Shown piece by piece: positions 9,068 to 18,693 of a DNA stretch of 64,000 nucleotides (positions are counted from its first letter, which is position 1; the number at the start of each line of letters is the position of its first letter). Source of the DNA: Sinorhizobium fredii NGR234 (lineage in GTDB: Bacteria; Pseudomonadota; Alphaproteobacteria; Rhizobiales; Rhizobiaceae); the NCBI RefSeq assembly GCF_000018545.1, contig NC_012586.1, positions 1,922,001 through 1,986,000 of the forward strand, given 5' to 3'. The translations under genes were made by a program, and so were the position numbers. A model generated the notes under the pieces. The model was not told where the DNA came from. It saw only the letters and a list, made by a program, of their open reading frames with translations, and ran no database searches.

Positions 9068-10093
9068 ATGAGGTACGTTCCTCATCATCCAGTGTTCCGC
9101 ATCCTCAAGGCAGATGCCGACGAAATGTCGGAGCATTATGCAAGGACGTTGTCGCCCGCCAAGGTTGAGCCACTGGGTGGGGGGCAGCGGATCTCGGTCG
9201 AGGATCGGCACTATTCTGCCGGACCTTTCAGCATCTGGGCCGGCATGTGCCACTCGGGCATGAAAGTCACATTCTCGCAGCCCTCCGATGCCTTCGTGCT
9301 CTACCTGCCGCATTCGAGCGTCATGGAGATCGATGTCGGCCGCAAGCGCCTCCTGTCGACCCCGGGAACGGCGATGGTCGGCAATATGGCGCACTTCGAA
9401 AGGCTGACCATCCACGAGAATCGCGGCCATATCGGCATCGCCTTCGACAAATCGGCGATGGTCGGCCAGCTCAGTCAACTCCTGGACGCCCCGGTCCTCG
9501 GAGATATCGGCCTTTGTGCGACAGTCGAAACGGACTCCGCCATCGGCTCGCGGCTCGCCGCTCTTGGAAGTTTGCTCTGGGATTGTTTCGACGGACCGGG
9601 CGGAAACCGTGTCTCGACGACGGCGACCACGCATCTTTTCCAGGCTGCGATGGTCATGATCCTCGAAACGCTTCCCCACAACTACAGCGCGCGACTGCAC
9701 AAGCCCATGTCCCCTGCCATGCCACGAAACCTGAAACGCGCGATCGAATATATGGTTGCCAATATCGCCGAACCCATGAGCGTCGCCGATATCGCCCGGG
9801 AGGCAGGCACGAGCGTGCGGGCCCTGCAGACGGCCTTCCAGCAGTTCAAGGATACGACGCCCTTGAACTATCTGCGCCAGATGCGGCTGGAGGGTGTCCG
9901 CAAGACCCTTTGCGACGATGCCAATACGCTGTCGATCGCGCAGGTGGCGCGCGCCTGGGGCTTCACCCATATGGGCCGGTTTTCCGCGGTGTACCACGAC
10001 GCCTTCGGCCAGACGCCGTCCGAGACCCTCAAGCTTCATAGCCGGCGCGGCATCGGCATTGCGCCGTCAAGCTCCCCCGACGCGAACCGCTAG
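9068..10093 (+). CDS. AraC-family transcriptional regulator
   Basis: The 341-residue protein has a cupin-like N-terminal sensing domain (about residues 40-190). A C-terminal double helix-turn-helix follows at about residues 225-330, with the family signatures MSVADIAREAGTSVRALQTA and SIAQVARAWGFTHMGRFSAV ending in FGQTPSETL. The N-terminal half resembles the AraC-binding-like domain of regulators of aromatic or amine catabolism. No catabolic gene is adjacent, so the target is unknown. The ribosome site before the ATG is weak, so the start is only probable. Confidence 0.88.
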   Translation: MRYVPHHPVFRILKADADEMSEHYARTLSPAKVEPLGGGQRISVEDRHYSAGPFSIWAGMCHSGMKVTFSQPSDAFVLYLPHSSVMEIDVGRKRLLSTPGTAMVGNMAHFERLTIHENRGHIGIAFDKSAMVGQLSQLLDAPVLGDIGLCATVETDSAIGSRLAALGSLLWDCFDGPGGNRVSTTATTHLFQAAMVMILETLPHNYSARLHKPMSPAMPRNLKRAIEYMVANIAEPMSVADIAREAGTSVRALQTAFQQFKDTTPLNYLRQMRLEGVRKTLCDDANTLSIAQVARAWGFTHMGRFSAVYHDAFGQTPSETLKLHSRRGIGIAPSSSPDANR

Positions 10094-10288
10094 AAACTGC
10101 GCGTTGTTCGGGCAGCAAGCGGCGAACCCGCGCTGCCGGCGGAACGGTCTCGCACCTCAAGAGTCGTTTCTTGCGCTATCCGGATAGCCCCGCGTCAATC
10201 GGCTAGCCAAGCACCGCGCTAATTTACATCCGAATAATATTTCCCAAGCACGATCAGCACGCAAAGTAACAGAGCTGGTCACTGAAAC

Positions 10289-11644
10289 ATGCATCTTAAT
10301 TTCGGCTTTTTCCGTCAGCTGATCGCCGGCCGAATGGCAACAATGGTCAGCGACCGGGGCGGCAATGTCGCCCTAACGGTCGCCATCTGTATCATTCCGA
10401 TGATCCTCGCCGTCGGCGCCGGCCTAGACTATACGCGCGCCTACAACGTCCAGAGCAGGATGCAATCGGATCTCGACGCCGCGCTGGTGGCGGCCATCAA
10501 GGAGATCGACGAGTACGACGAGGACGAGATCGCCGAAAAGATCAAGGATTGGTTCGACGCCCAGTCGGAGAAGCAAAGCGCCACCTATGACTTGACGGAA
10601 ATCACCGTTGACAAGAGCGGCCACACGATCACCGCCAGCGCAAGCGGAACGGTACCGACGACACTCATGACACTGGCCGATATCAAGACCGTTCCGGTCG
10701 GCGTCATCAGCGCCATCGAGGGGCCGGCGACGTCCTACCTCGAAGTCTACATCGTCATCGACAAGTCGCCGTCGATGCTGCTCGCGGCAACGAGTGAAGA
10801 CCAGGCGATGCTGCGCGCTGACGCGAATATCACCTGCGAGTTCGCCTGCCACGACACGAAGGATCCAGTGAAGAAGAACGGCACCGTCATCGCATCGACC
10901 TACTACAACTATATTAAGAGCCTCGGTGTAAAGCTCCGAACAGACGTCGCACTCGATGCTGTCGAAGAGGTACTCGACATGGTCGACGCGGCGGATGAGG
11001 ACCATGCGAGGATCAAGGTCGGTCTCTACAGTCTCGGCGAAACCATTTCCGAAGTCCTCGAGCCGACCTATTCCACCAGCACAGCTCGGAAAAAACTTTC
11101 TGACGATAGCAGTGGACTAACCAGCGCGACCTCCATGAGTGCCACCTATTTCCAGACCGCGCTGAAGGCGTTGAAGAAAAAGGTCGGGACAGCCGGAGAT
11201 GGCACGTCGGCCGCTTCACCGCTCAAACTCGTTCTCCTGCTTACTGATGGCGTCCAGTCGAATCGCGACTGGGTCATCAAGTGGAGTGGAAAATACTGGG
11301 GCCGAGTGACGCCGTTGAACCCGGACTGGTGCGACTACCTTAAAGACAACGACGCAACAATGGCCGTTCTCTACACGGAATATCTCGCGATCCCCGCTGA
11401 CTGGGGCTACAACGCGACGCTTGCCAAATCGATGGGAAATAGCGATTGGACCTCGACCTGGGGCGGCACGCTGCATAGCGGCGTGAGCAGCAGCACCACC
11501 AGGCACGACTATATCCCGATCGCGCTGCAGGACTGCGCCTCTTCCTCCGACCTCTTCATCTCCGCCGCCTCCGAAGACGAGATCACCGCCGGGCTCTCCA
11601 CCCTCTTCAATCAATATCTGACCTCGGTGCGGCTCACCCAATGA
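10289..11644 (+). CDS. TadG-like protein with von Willebrand A domain
   Basis: The 451-residue protein has an N-terminal TadE/TadG-type membrane segment after a DRGGN motif (GGNVALTVAICIIPMILAVG, about residues 28-47). A VWA-like domain follows from about residue 155, with the metal-site pattern DKSPS in YIVIDKSPSM and a later LVLLLTDGV. Proteins of this type are surface or periplasmic components associated with Tad (Flp) pili. The gene overlaps the next by an ATGA, so the three genes form an operon. The core Tad ATPase, secretin and flagellin-like pilin genes are not in the window. Confidence 0.82.
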   Translation: MHLNFGFFRQLIAGRMATMVSDRGGNVALTVAICIIPMILAVGAGLDYTRAYNVQSRMQSDLDAALVAAIKEIDEYDEDEIAEKIKDWFDAQSEKQSATYDLTEITVDKSGHTITASASGTVPTTLMTLADIKTVPVGVISAIEGPATSYLEVYIVIDKSPSMLLAATSEDQAMLRADANITCEFACHDTKDPVKKNGTVIASTYYNYIKSLGVKLRTDVALDAVEEVLDMVDAADEDHARIKVGLYSLGETISEVLEPTYSTSTARKKLSDDSSGLTSATSMSATYFQTALKALKKKVGTAGDGTSAASPLKLVLLLTDGVQSNRDWVIKWSGKYWGRVTPLNPDWCDYLKDNDATMAVLYTEYLAIPADWGYNATLAKSMGNSDWTSTWGGTLHSGVSSSTTRHDYIPIALQDCASSSDLFISAASEDEITAGLSTLFNQYLTSVRLTQ

Positions 11645-12171
11645 GGAAACGCAAGGGATCCACGCTTCTGCGCCGGCTGCTTCGCGACAGGTCGGGCGTC
11701 GCCGCCATCGAATTCGCGCTTCTCGCGCTACCGTTGTTCACGATCATCTTCGGCATTCTCGAATGTGCGGCGATGTTCTTCATCGACTCGGCGCTCGATG
11801 CGGCGGTTCACAAGGCCGCCCGGCTGATCAGGACCGGCCAGGCGTCGAAAGGCAATATGACCATCACCGGCTTCAAGACGGAGGTCTGCGGCAACCTGCT
11901 CTATGTGCTCGACTGCGGCGACAAGCTTCTCGTGGCAGTCGATACGATCACCGACTCTTCCTCTTCCGGCGCGATGAAGGCGCTCAACAGCAGCGGCGCC
12001 GTCTCGATCACCGAGGGCTTCGAAATCGGCAAGGGCAGCGACTACGTGATGGTCCAGGCCTTCCTCCCCTGGAAGCCGATCGTCAGCCTCTACTCGCTTT
12101 CGAGCTCGACGCTCGCGGACGGCAGCTACCTGATGGGCGCCTCCGTCCTGCTGCGCAACGAACCGTTCTGA
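11641..12171 (+). CDS. TadE-like pilus assembly protein
   Basis: The 176-residue protein opens with a basic stretch and the TadE motif GVAAIEFALLALPLFTIIFG (about residues 19-38), a prepilin-like membrane segment with the conserved glutamate of minor pseudopilins. Two Cys residues occur in the rest (VCGNLLYVLDCG). It overlaps the TadG-like gene by four bases, and its stop is 10 bp before the next gene. It is probably processed by a TadV/CpaA-type prepilin peptidase encoded elsewhere. Confidence 0.83.
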   Translation: MRKRKGSTLLRRLLRDRSGVAAIEFALLALPLFTIIFGILECAAMFFIDSALDAAVHKAARLIRTGQASKGNMTITGFKTEVCGNLLYVLDCGDKLLVAVDTITDSSSSGAMKALNSSGAVSITEGFEIGKGSDYVMVQAFLPWKPIVSLYSLSSSTLADGSYLMGASVLLRNEPF

Positions 12172-12181
12172 GGATCTCCGC

Positions 12182-12751
12182 ATGACCCCGATCGCCAAGA
12201 GAATAGTCGCCCTGTCGCGGCAGTGCCTGCGAAGCCGCGACGGCGCTTCCGCGATCGAATTCGCTTTCCTGTTCCCGATCATGCTGCTGCTGCTCGCCGG
12301 ACTGGTCGATCTCGGCCAGGGCCTGACGGTGCGGAGAAAGATCAATCAGATCGCTTCGACGAGCAGCGAGATCATTGCCATGCAAAGCACCTGGACCGAA
12401 GCGAGCGTCGAGTCGATCCTCGACGGGGTCAGCACCATCGTGCAGCCCTATGAAACCGACGACCTCACGATCCTTCTTTGTGTCATCGACGTCGACAGCA
12501 AGGGCAAGGCGACCGTGAACTGGTCTGCCGCCTATGGCACGACCGCCCTTTCGGCAGGACAGGACTCACCCGTCGAGGTGCCCGAGGAATTGCGGACCGA
12601 GGACGTGCAACTGGTGGTGACGCGTGTCCAGTACAAACTGGATACGATCTTCTCCAGCCTGTTCGAAAGTTTCACCGACGACGGCGCTTACGAATATGAC
12701 CAACACTTCTTCATCCGGCCCCGGAACGGCAACACGATCACCTACAGTTAA
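12182..12751 (+). CDS. TadE/TadF-like pilus assembly protein
   Basis: The 189-residue protein has the same N-terminal pattern as its neighbour (GASAIEFAFLFPIMLLLLAG, about residues 21-40), followed by a mainly beta, acidic extracytoplasmic domain. It is the third gene of the tadG-tadE-tadF-like set. No terminator with a T-run follows it. A small stand-alone set of these three genes is common in alpha-proteobacteria away from the main cpa/tad cluster, and it may supply minor pseudopilins to that machine. Confidence 0.8.
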   Translation: MTPIAKRIVALSRQCLRSRDGASAIEFAFLFPIMLLLLAGLVDLGQGLTVRRKINQIASTSSEIIAMQSTWTEASVESILDGVSTIVQPYETDDLTILLCVIDVDSKGKATVNWSAAYGTTALSAGQDSPVEVPEELRTEDVQLVVTRVQYKLDTIFSSLFESFTDDGAYEYDQHFFIRPRNGNTITYS

Positions 12752-13231
12752 GCCTCATGCAAACCGCGCGTGTCACTTCGTAGCGGATTGGACTCGTTGG
12801 GGAATTTGCCTTGCCAACAAGTCATTCGAAACGACGCGGGAGAAGACTTGCGTAATTAGGTGATATCCGTGCGCCACAATACGGACATCAGCAACCCACG
12901 TTTGCGCCGCATCGTTGCCGGTCGCGGGCCGAATTGCACGATTTAATACATAAAAGGAAACATTACATCCTCTTGTTGATGTTTTACTATCTGTTTCACA
13001 CCCGCCCCAGACATTGACGCAATTATGCGTTAACCGTATACCCTCTGCGCAATGCGGATATGGATTTAATCTTCGAACTGTAGCCTAGCGCCGCCCCGTC
13101 CGCTTACACTCCTTTTTGTGGGTGCAGGGCAGCCTTGGGCATGATGCCCTGGGTATCGTGCCAGCGGCTTGGCTTGCCGCTGGCACGTGCCGCCGCCTTC
13201 CGGCCGCTGGCAAATTGAGCCGCTGACACAC
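12752..13231. other. Intergenic region between convergent operons with palindrome and hairpin
   Basis: About 480 bp separate the Tad-like genes and the chemoreceptor gene. It holds the 14-bp palindrome ACGCAATTATGCGT (13017-13030), which overlaps a promoter-like TTGACG (13015-13020) and TATACC (13037-13042) spaced by 16 bp and pointing right. A strong hairpin lies at 13157-13187. No protein gene was found. Confidence 0.45.
13157..13187. terminator. Strong hairpin downstream of the chemoreceptor gene
   Basis: CGTGCCAGCGGC (13157-13168) pairs perfectly with GCCGCTGGCACG (13176-13187) around a 7-base loop. It lies 45 bp past the stop of the minus-strand chemoreceptor gene, a usual place for a transcript end. 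There is no T-run on either side, so it may be an mRNA-stabilising hairpin and not an intrinsic terminator. Confidence 0.4.
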
Positions 13232-15043
13232 TCATGCCGCGCGGCGCGCACGCCCCGCATTCGCCTTCACCTGAAACCGCTCGGCAATCCTGTCGAGATC
13301 GAGCACCTCTTCGCTGAGCGCGCGGCAGGCGGCATTCGTCTCCTCGACCATGGCTGCGTTCTGCTGGGTGACCTGGTCCATCTGCTGCAAAGCGGCATTG
13401 ATGCCGTCGAGTGCGCAGGATTGCTCGTCGGCCGCGGTGACGATGGCGCCGATCAGGCCGCTGACTTGCAGCATATGTCCTTCAATACCGGTCAGCGCCG
13501 ACCCGGTCTGGTTGACCAATTCGACTCCGTCTGCGACCTCGCGCGCCGAGGTTTCGATGAGTTGCTTGATTTCCTTGGCGGCAGCGGCCGAACGGCCGGC
13601 AAGTTCGCGAACCTCCTGCGCGACGACCGCAAAGCCCTTGCCGGCTTCGCCGGCGCGGGCCGCCTCGACCCCTGCATTCAAGGCCAGCAGGTTGGTCTGG
13701 AACGCGATCTCGTCGATGACATTGAGGATCTGCCGGATGCGTGTCGAAGAGCCGGCTATCCGCTCCATCGCCGCCACTGCATCGCGGACGACAGCAGCAG
13801 AGCGTTCCGCTCCGTCCTTGGCAGTCCGCATCACCAGGCTTGCTTCGCGGGCACGCGCCAGCGAGCTGCGCACCGTCGCAGTGATCTCATCGCAGGCCGT
13901 GGCCGTCTGCTCCAGGGACGCCGCCTGGTGCTCGGTGCGCCTTGCCAGATCGTCGGTGGCACCGGCGATCTCCGACGAGCCGGAACGCAGCCGGCCGGTT
14001 GCGTCGAGCACGCCTGATATTGCTTCGGCAAGCCGCTGGACGCTGTCGTTGAACTCGGTACGCAGCCGCTCGAACTCGGGAGCAAAGCCGACGTCGATCT
14101 GCGCCCCGAGATCGCCGATCGACAGGCGCCCCAGTCCGGCGCTGAGGTGATCGATGACCTTTCGCCGTTCCTTTTCCTCGGCTGCCCGCTGCTCGCGGAG
14201 AACTGTCTCCTGCTCTTCGCGCCGGCGACGTTCTTCCTCGGCGCGCTCACGCATGGTGCGACGCTCCATGGCCGCCTCGCGGAAAACGGCGACGGATTTT
14301 GCCACCGCGCCAATCTCGTCCGCACGATCGGAGAAGGGGACGGTTCGGCTATAATCGCCCGCCGCCAGCGTCTCCATATAGGACGACATCGTCGCCAACG
14401 GCTGAACGGCACGGCGGCGGAAATACCAGAGACCGGCGGCGAGCAGGGCAACCGAGATCACCGAGCTTGTCGTGGCCGCAATGGACAGGCGGTCCGTATC
14501 CAAGGCCGCGGCGGCCTCTTCGCCCGCCTGGAAGGCGACGGCCATCTGCACCAGTTCGTTCACGGCAATCTCGTGATGATGGAAGCTGCCCTTCAAGGCG
14601 TTCAGCGCCTGGCCGGCGCCGGCAAGGTCGTTCGCCTGCAGCGCAGGAAGAAACTGTTTTTCCAACACCTGCCAAAAGACGTCGGCCCGGGCGAGCACCT
14701 CGTCCTCCAGCTTCTTCATCAATGTATCGGGCGCGGCTGAAAGCTTCCAATAGGACCGCCGCTCCTCATAGGCGCGTTTCAGCGCGGCAATCTTTTCCTG
14801 GTTCCTGGCAACGAGTTCCGGGCTGGAGATCGCCTCCATTGCCAGCATGTAGGATTCGACCGTGTACAAGGGCGGCGGCAGGATGTCGGCGACGAGATCC
14901 TTGCCGTAGACGATCTGCGTATAGACCGGACCATTCACCCGCAATTTGTCGAAAGCGTATGTCTTGATGCCGATCGAGACCAACAGGCCGACCGCAATGA
15001 TTCCGCCAAACACAATCATGCCGCGTGCAATGTTGAGTTTCAT
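13232..15043 (-). CDS. Methyl-accepting chemotaxis protein
   Basis: The 603-residue receptor has an N-terminal membrane segment (about residues 7-29), a periplasmic domain of roughly 165 residues and a second membrane segment ([15 protein letters not shown]). A HAMP domain follows ([18 protein letters not shown]), then the cytoplasmic signalling domain with the hairpin tip [20 protein letters not shown], nearly the universal MCP signature. There is no C-terminal CheR-binding pentapeptide. It would signal to CheA/CheW, which are not in the window. The start chosen is the ATG preceded by GGGGGAAT; a longer frame upstream lacks support. The ligand is unknown. Confidence 0.93.
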   Translation of the reverse strand: MKLNIARGMIVFGGIIAVGLLVSIGIKTYAFDKLRVNGPVYTQIVYGKDLVADILPPPLYTVESYMLAMEAISSPELVARNQEKIAALKRAYEERRSYWKLSAAPDTLMKKLEDEVLARADVFWQVLEKQFLPALQANDLAGAGQALNALKGSFHHHEIAVNELVQMAVAFQAGEEAAAALDTDRLSIAATTSSVISVALLAAGLWYFRRRAVQPLATMSSYMETLAAGDYSRTVPFSDRADEIGAVAKSVAVFREAAMERRTMRERAEEERRRREEQETVLREQRAAEEKERRKVIDHLSAGLGRLSIGDLGAQIDVGFAPEFERLRTEFNDSVQRLAEAISGVLDATGRLRSGSSEIAGATDDLARRTEHQAASLEQTATACDEITATVRSSLARAREASLVMRTAKDGAERSAAVVRDAVAAMERIAGSSTRIRQILNVIDEIAFQTNLLALNAGVEAARAGEAGKGFAVVAQEVRELAGRSAAAAKEIKQLIETSAREVADGVELVNQTGSALTGIEGHMLQVSGLIGAIVTAADEQSCALDGINAALQQMDQVTQQNAAMVEETNAACRALSEEVLDLDRIAERFQVKANAGRARRAA

Positions 15044-15322
15044 ATATTCCCCCCGAATATACTGCCCCCGCAGGGAACCCTCGCAAAAATGCAAAAATCT
15101 ACTGTCCGCAAGCCGTGATATCGGGCGTCGGCACGTATGAAACAGGTGTCATGTGCAGGAGGAATCCTGCCTGCGCCACACTATTTAGTTGCAGTCCATG
15201 ATTGCAAAATGGTTAAGAGCGCGGCAGCAGCGGATTAAATCGATACAAAACTGCGTGAAGTGGATATCGCGGAGCATTTCGCAATCTTCCCGAGAGTGCG
15301 GGACGGGCCGAGTGCGGTGCGA

Positions 15323-16345
15323 TCAGGCTCCGTTCAGGGCATCGACCAGGAAATCGATCGCCGCGAAGACATCCATCCGCTCCCCGTCCGCCGGGTTGCG
15401 GTAGCTCGGATAGAGACCGAGCGCTGCAGCGGCGAGTTGGTCGGTCGTCGGCGTTGCAACGGCACGGCGCGCCAATGCGAATTCTGCTCCGGTGCTCACC
15501 CGATCCTCCGTCAGCCCCCAACCGCCGTAGAAGGGCGCCGCGTAGCAGCGCACCGGTATTCCCCTCAACAGCGCATCGAAGCCGACCTGGCTGGAAACGG
15601 TCCAGACCTCGTCGACGACGTCGAGGATCGAGGCGACAGACACTTTGTCGGCAAGCAGGATGACGCCGGGAGTCCTGGCGGCGCGTTCCGTCATGTAACC
15701 CTTGCGATAGCCCGCCATCACATCCGGATGCGTCCGCACGACGCATTGCGCTCCGCTCGCCAGCGCGTCGTCCAGCATGCGATCGAACGAACGGCGGCTG
15801 CCGAGCGCGCACGCCACCGAAACATCGCCGAAAACCTGATCCACGAGCAGGATGCGCCGCCGGCTGCTCGGCTCGATCGACGGTTGGCGATGCGGCAGGT
15901 TGTTGTATTTGGAGAGCTTGTGTTCAACCATTCGCTCGCGGATGCGCCGGCCGAACGCGTCATGTCCGCCGCCGGCCGCCTCGGCGATCAACAGCTCGAG
16001 CCGCGACGCCCTGCCCCCGTCGACCGGCAATGCCAGATCGTCGGCGATGATCGAGACGGGCGCGGCTCCATCCTTGCCGAGCCCAACCGAACGCAGGAAA
16101 CCGTCCTCAAGGTGCCAGTGCGGTAGCCGCCGGGCGCGGGCGACCGCCATCGCAGTCTTTGCCGGGATACGCCCGCCCCAGGAAACGACGCCGTCGATCC
16201 CCGGCGACAGGGTCGAGGCGAGCGGCCGGCCGCCGAAATAGCGTCCAAGCCACGGAAAGGCCTGGCGCACGAAGAAAGTCGCGCCGAGGCGGCTGCCTTG
16301 CCTTGGCCACCAGGTCTTGCCGTCGATTTCGGGCAAGCTATCCAT
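15323..16345 (-). CDS. KpsC-like capsular polysaccharide glycosyltransferase
   Basis: The protein of about 340 residues matches the capsule polysaccharide biosynthesis family that contains KpsC and KpsS. Visible marks are HWHLEDGFLRSVGLG near the start, VVRTHPDVMAGYRKGYM in the middle and GFDALLRGIPVRCYAAPFYG followed by GWGLTED near the end. In KpsC these domains are beta-Kdo transferases that build the lipid-linked capsule primer; this protein has one such domain where KpsC has two. It is the last gene of the polysaccharide locus, about 170 bp after the glycosidase-like gene. The start is uncertain: in-frame ATGs at 16345 and 16363 and a longer form to 16402 are possible. Confidence 0.8.
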   Translation of the reverse strand: MDSLPEIDGKTWWPRQGSRLGATFFVRQAFPWLGRYFGGRPLASTLSPGIDGVVSWGGRIPAKTAMAVARARRLPHWHLEDGFLRSVGLGKDGAAPVSIIADDLALPVDGGRASRLELLIAEAAGGGHDAFGRRIRERMVEHKLSKYNNLPHRQPSIEPSSRRRILLVDQVFGDVSVACALGSRRSFDRMLDDALASGAQCVVRTHPDVMAGYRKGYMTERAARTPGVILLADKVSVASILDVVDEVWTVSSQVGFDALLRGIPVRCYAAPFYGGWGLTEDRVSTGAEFALARRAVATPTTDQLAAAALGLYPSYRNPADGERMDVFAAIDFLVDALNGA

Positions 16346-16515
16346 CGTTTCGCGACACTCCATGCGGCTTGACGGCCGATGCGCATCGTTCGACCGCCGC
16401 ATCGATGGCGACCAAAATCAGTTTGGGCCGGGAAATGCAATCGTTAGAGCCTTTCCTGGTTAAATTGAACCATTCTGTGGAGTGCGTCCCCCGCGGGCCA
16501 GCGACGGGGATAAAC

Positions 16516-18693
16516 TCAGCCGTCCTCGAGTTCCAGCAGGAAATAGGTCGTCGGACCATAGGGCGTATCGTTCGAGAGGCGAAAGGCGATCGGACCTGCG
16601 CCGCTGCGCACCGGCGGATAGACGGTGCCGTCGAGGCCGACCGGCGATATCGTCCACCTGGCGGCCCCGCGCGAAAGCGCCAGATCGACATGGCCCTTGC
16701 GAAGCAGTACCGGCAGGGAACCGAAATCCTCGATGATCTTTTCCTCGCTGTCGCGGAAGACCATGCCACTGTTCCGGGCATCGGTTGCGAAGATCAGCAG
16801 CATCCGGCGGCTCTGCGCGAGCGAGGGCTGGCGATTGATTGCGGACAGGGCGACGAGCCCGTTTCCATCCGCCTGCTCGATGCGGAGAACGCCGAGATCG
16901 ATCGGCTCGCGAAGCGAGGAGAAGGCCGCCGCCTCGGTGGCCGGCGTCGAGACCCGCAACTGCCCGGCGCGGCGATCGAGCCGTATCTGCCCGGTGTCGC
17001 TCTCGTAGATGCCGCGTTCCGTGTCGGTCTGATTGTCATGAGGAAGCGAGCCGCTATCGCGAAGAGCAGACAGCACTTCCCCTGCGCCCTGCGTACGCGG
17101 CTGCGCGACGCCGACCGCGTCTTCGAAACGATCCGCGGGAACGAGGCCTATGCCGGCGATCAAGGCGAGTTCGGTGAGGCGCTCCGGCTCGCGCGCCTGC
17201 ATGTCCTCGCCAAGGTCCTCTTCGCCGCGTACGGCAAAGGGAATGCTGATGCCGGAGGCTGCCACGTCGCCGCGCCGGTAAAGCAGGGCCGCCAGCGTTT
17301 CGCCGGCCCGCGCCACCGGATCCAGCGCGATCGCATAGGGAAGCATCGCCTTCTTGTGCGGATAGCGTTCGCCATAGGCCAGCACGATCGGTCCGTGCCC
17401 GTGCCGGCATAGCACGTCCCAGCCCTGCAGCGACGCATAGGCCGGCATGACGAGCCCCGCCTCGTAACGGTACCGGTTCCAGAACAGGTGATCATGCTCG
17501 CTGACGATGAAGGGTTTTCCGAGCCAGCGCGCGGCGGCAATCCTCCGCATGTAGTTGGCACCGTCGGCGATGGAGCTCACCTGCGAGAGGGCGCTGCCCG
17601 GCGCGTAGCCGCCGACCCAGTCATGATAGGTGTTCATGGTGACCGCTTCGAGATCGCGCCTGGCGAGCGCCGTCTGGACGGTCGGCCAGTTGTTGTAAGT
17701 GCTGATCAGGCCCCGATAGCCGAGATCGCGCAGCACCTTGCTCATCCGGGCGGCCGATACCCCCTCGGCCTCGCTGAAGAATGCCTGCAGATCACGCATG
17801 CGGGCGCTGTCGCCGTAGCGATCGGCCGGAAGCCTGACCGTGCCCGTTTCCAGCCGTTCGTCGTCGCCAAGCTCGCCCCAGGTCTGCGCGAGACGGTCGC
17901 TCGAGGCGTAGCGCTTCGCGAGCCAGGCGTTGAATGGACCAGCGAGCGCCTGGTCATAGGCGGGTTCGCCCGGGCGCTCGTGCACGACACTGTCGAACTC
18001 GATGCCGTTTTCGTTGGCGAGGATCACCAGCGCCAAGGCGTCGTCACGGATCGGGGCGACGCCCGTATAGGGATTGACCCGCCCCAGGAATTTCTCCTGC
18101 AGCGTCCGCCAATGGGCGAAAGCCTCTTCGTCCAGATGCAGGCGCAGCTTGAGATCGCCGTTGGCGTCCCAGCGGTCGTCATATCCGCCATAGGCGCCGC
18201 GCGGCGACGAAAGCCCGTCGATGATCCAGTAGATGCCGTTGCGCTTCAGCGCCGCGAGCAGGTAGTGGATGCGGTCGAGAGTGTAGGGATTGAAGTCGAA
18301 ATCCTTCTGCCGCCCGGACATCAGGCTCGCATCGGCGAAATGCAGCCGGGCGATGTTGTAGCCGTGCAGGGCCAGCTGGCGCGCGTAACGCTCCGCGCCT
18401 TCATGATCGGGAAAGCCGCCCGAAGCGGGGCTCCAGGCGAGCGAGGCGCAGAGCATCCTGAGCGGCTTGTCCGGCGATTTCGCGTGGGCCAGATGCCCGC
18501 CCTCCCCCGTAATCAGGCGGTGATCCGCGTCGATCGCGCCGTTGGGGAGAAAGGCCGAGAAATCCAGTGGACTTCCCGATTGGAACTCGAGCGAGACGTC
18601 ACGGACAGCCACCCATTGGTCCGAGGCGCCGGCCCACGGCACAAATCCGGCGAGGAAGATCGCCGCAGCCGCAAGCCGTGGACGCATCGTCAC
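16516..18693 (-). CDS. Exported glycoside hydrolase-like protein (TIM-barrel, GH5-like)
   Basis: The 725-residue protein has a signal peptide (LAAAAIFLAGFVPWAGA) followed by a domain that reads like a GH5/GH42-type TIM barrel: HGYNIARLHFAD, YWIIDGLSSPRGAYGGYDDR, LVILANENGIEFDS (the NE resembling a clan A acid/base) and later PFIVSEHDHLFWN, where the glutamate could be the nucleophile. The C-terminal 200 residues look beta-rich. It overlaps the GT2 gene by GTGA (GTG start at 18693; ATG at 18687 is an alternative). In a polysaccharide locus it may trim the polymer or degrade misplaced chains in the periplasm. The family number is a guess from motifs. Confidence 0.6.
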   Translation of the reverse strand: MTMRPRLAAAAIFLAGFVPWAGASDQWVAVRDVSLEFQSGSPLDFSAFLPNGAIDADHRLITGEGGHLAHAKSPDKPLRMLCASLAWSPASGGFPDHEGAERYARQLALHGYNIARLHFADASLMSGRQKDFDFNPYTLDRIHYLLAALKRNGIYWIIDGLSSPRGAYGGYDDRWDANGDLKLRLHLDEEAFAHWRTLQEKFLGRVNPYTGVAPIRDDALALVILANENGIEFDSVVHERPGEPAYDQALAGPFNAWLAKRYASSDRLAQTWGELGDDERLETGTVRLPADRYGDSARMRDLQAFFSEAEGVSAARMSKVLRDLGYRGLISTYNNWPTVQTALARRDLEAVTMNTYHDWVGGYAPGSALSQVSSIADGANYMRRIAAARWLGKPFIVSEHDHLFWNRYRYEAGLVMPAYASLQGWDVLCRHGHGPIVLAYGERYPHKKAMLPYAIALDPVARAGETLAALLYRRGDVAASGISIPFAVRGEEDLGEDMQAREPERLTELALIAGIGLVPADRFEDAVGVAQPRTQGAGEVLSALRDSGSLPHDNQTDTERGIYESDTGQIRLDRRAGQLRVSTPATEAAAFSSLREPIDLGVLRIEQADGNGLVALSAINRQPSLAQSRRMLLIFATDARNSGMVFRDSEEKIIEDFGSLPVLLRKGHVDLALSRGAARWTISPVGLDGTVYPPVRSGAGPIAFRLSNDTPYGPTTYFLLELEDG

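Noticed and set aside
16159..17412. A 417-codon plus-strand frame opposite the KpsC-like and glycosidase-like genes
   Set aside because: It is a shadow with no recognisable domain and spans the gap between two well-supported minus-strand genes.
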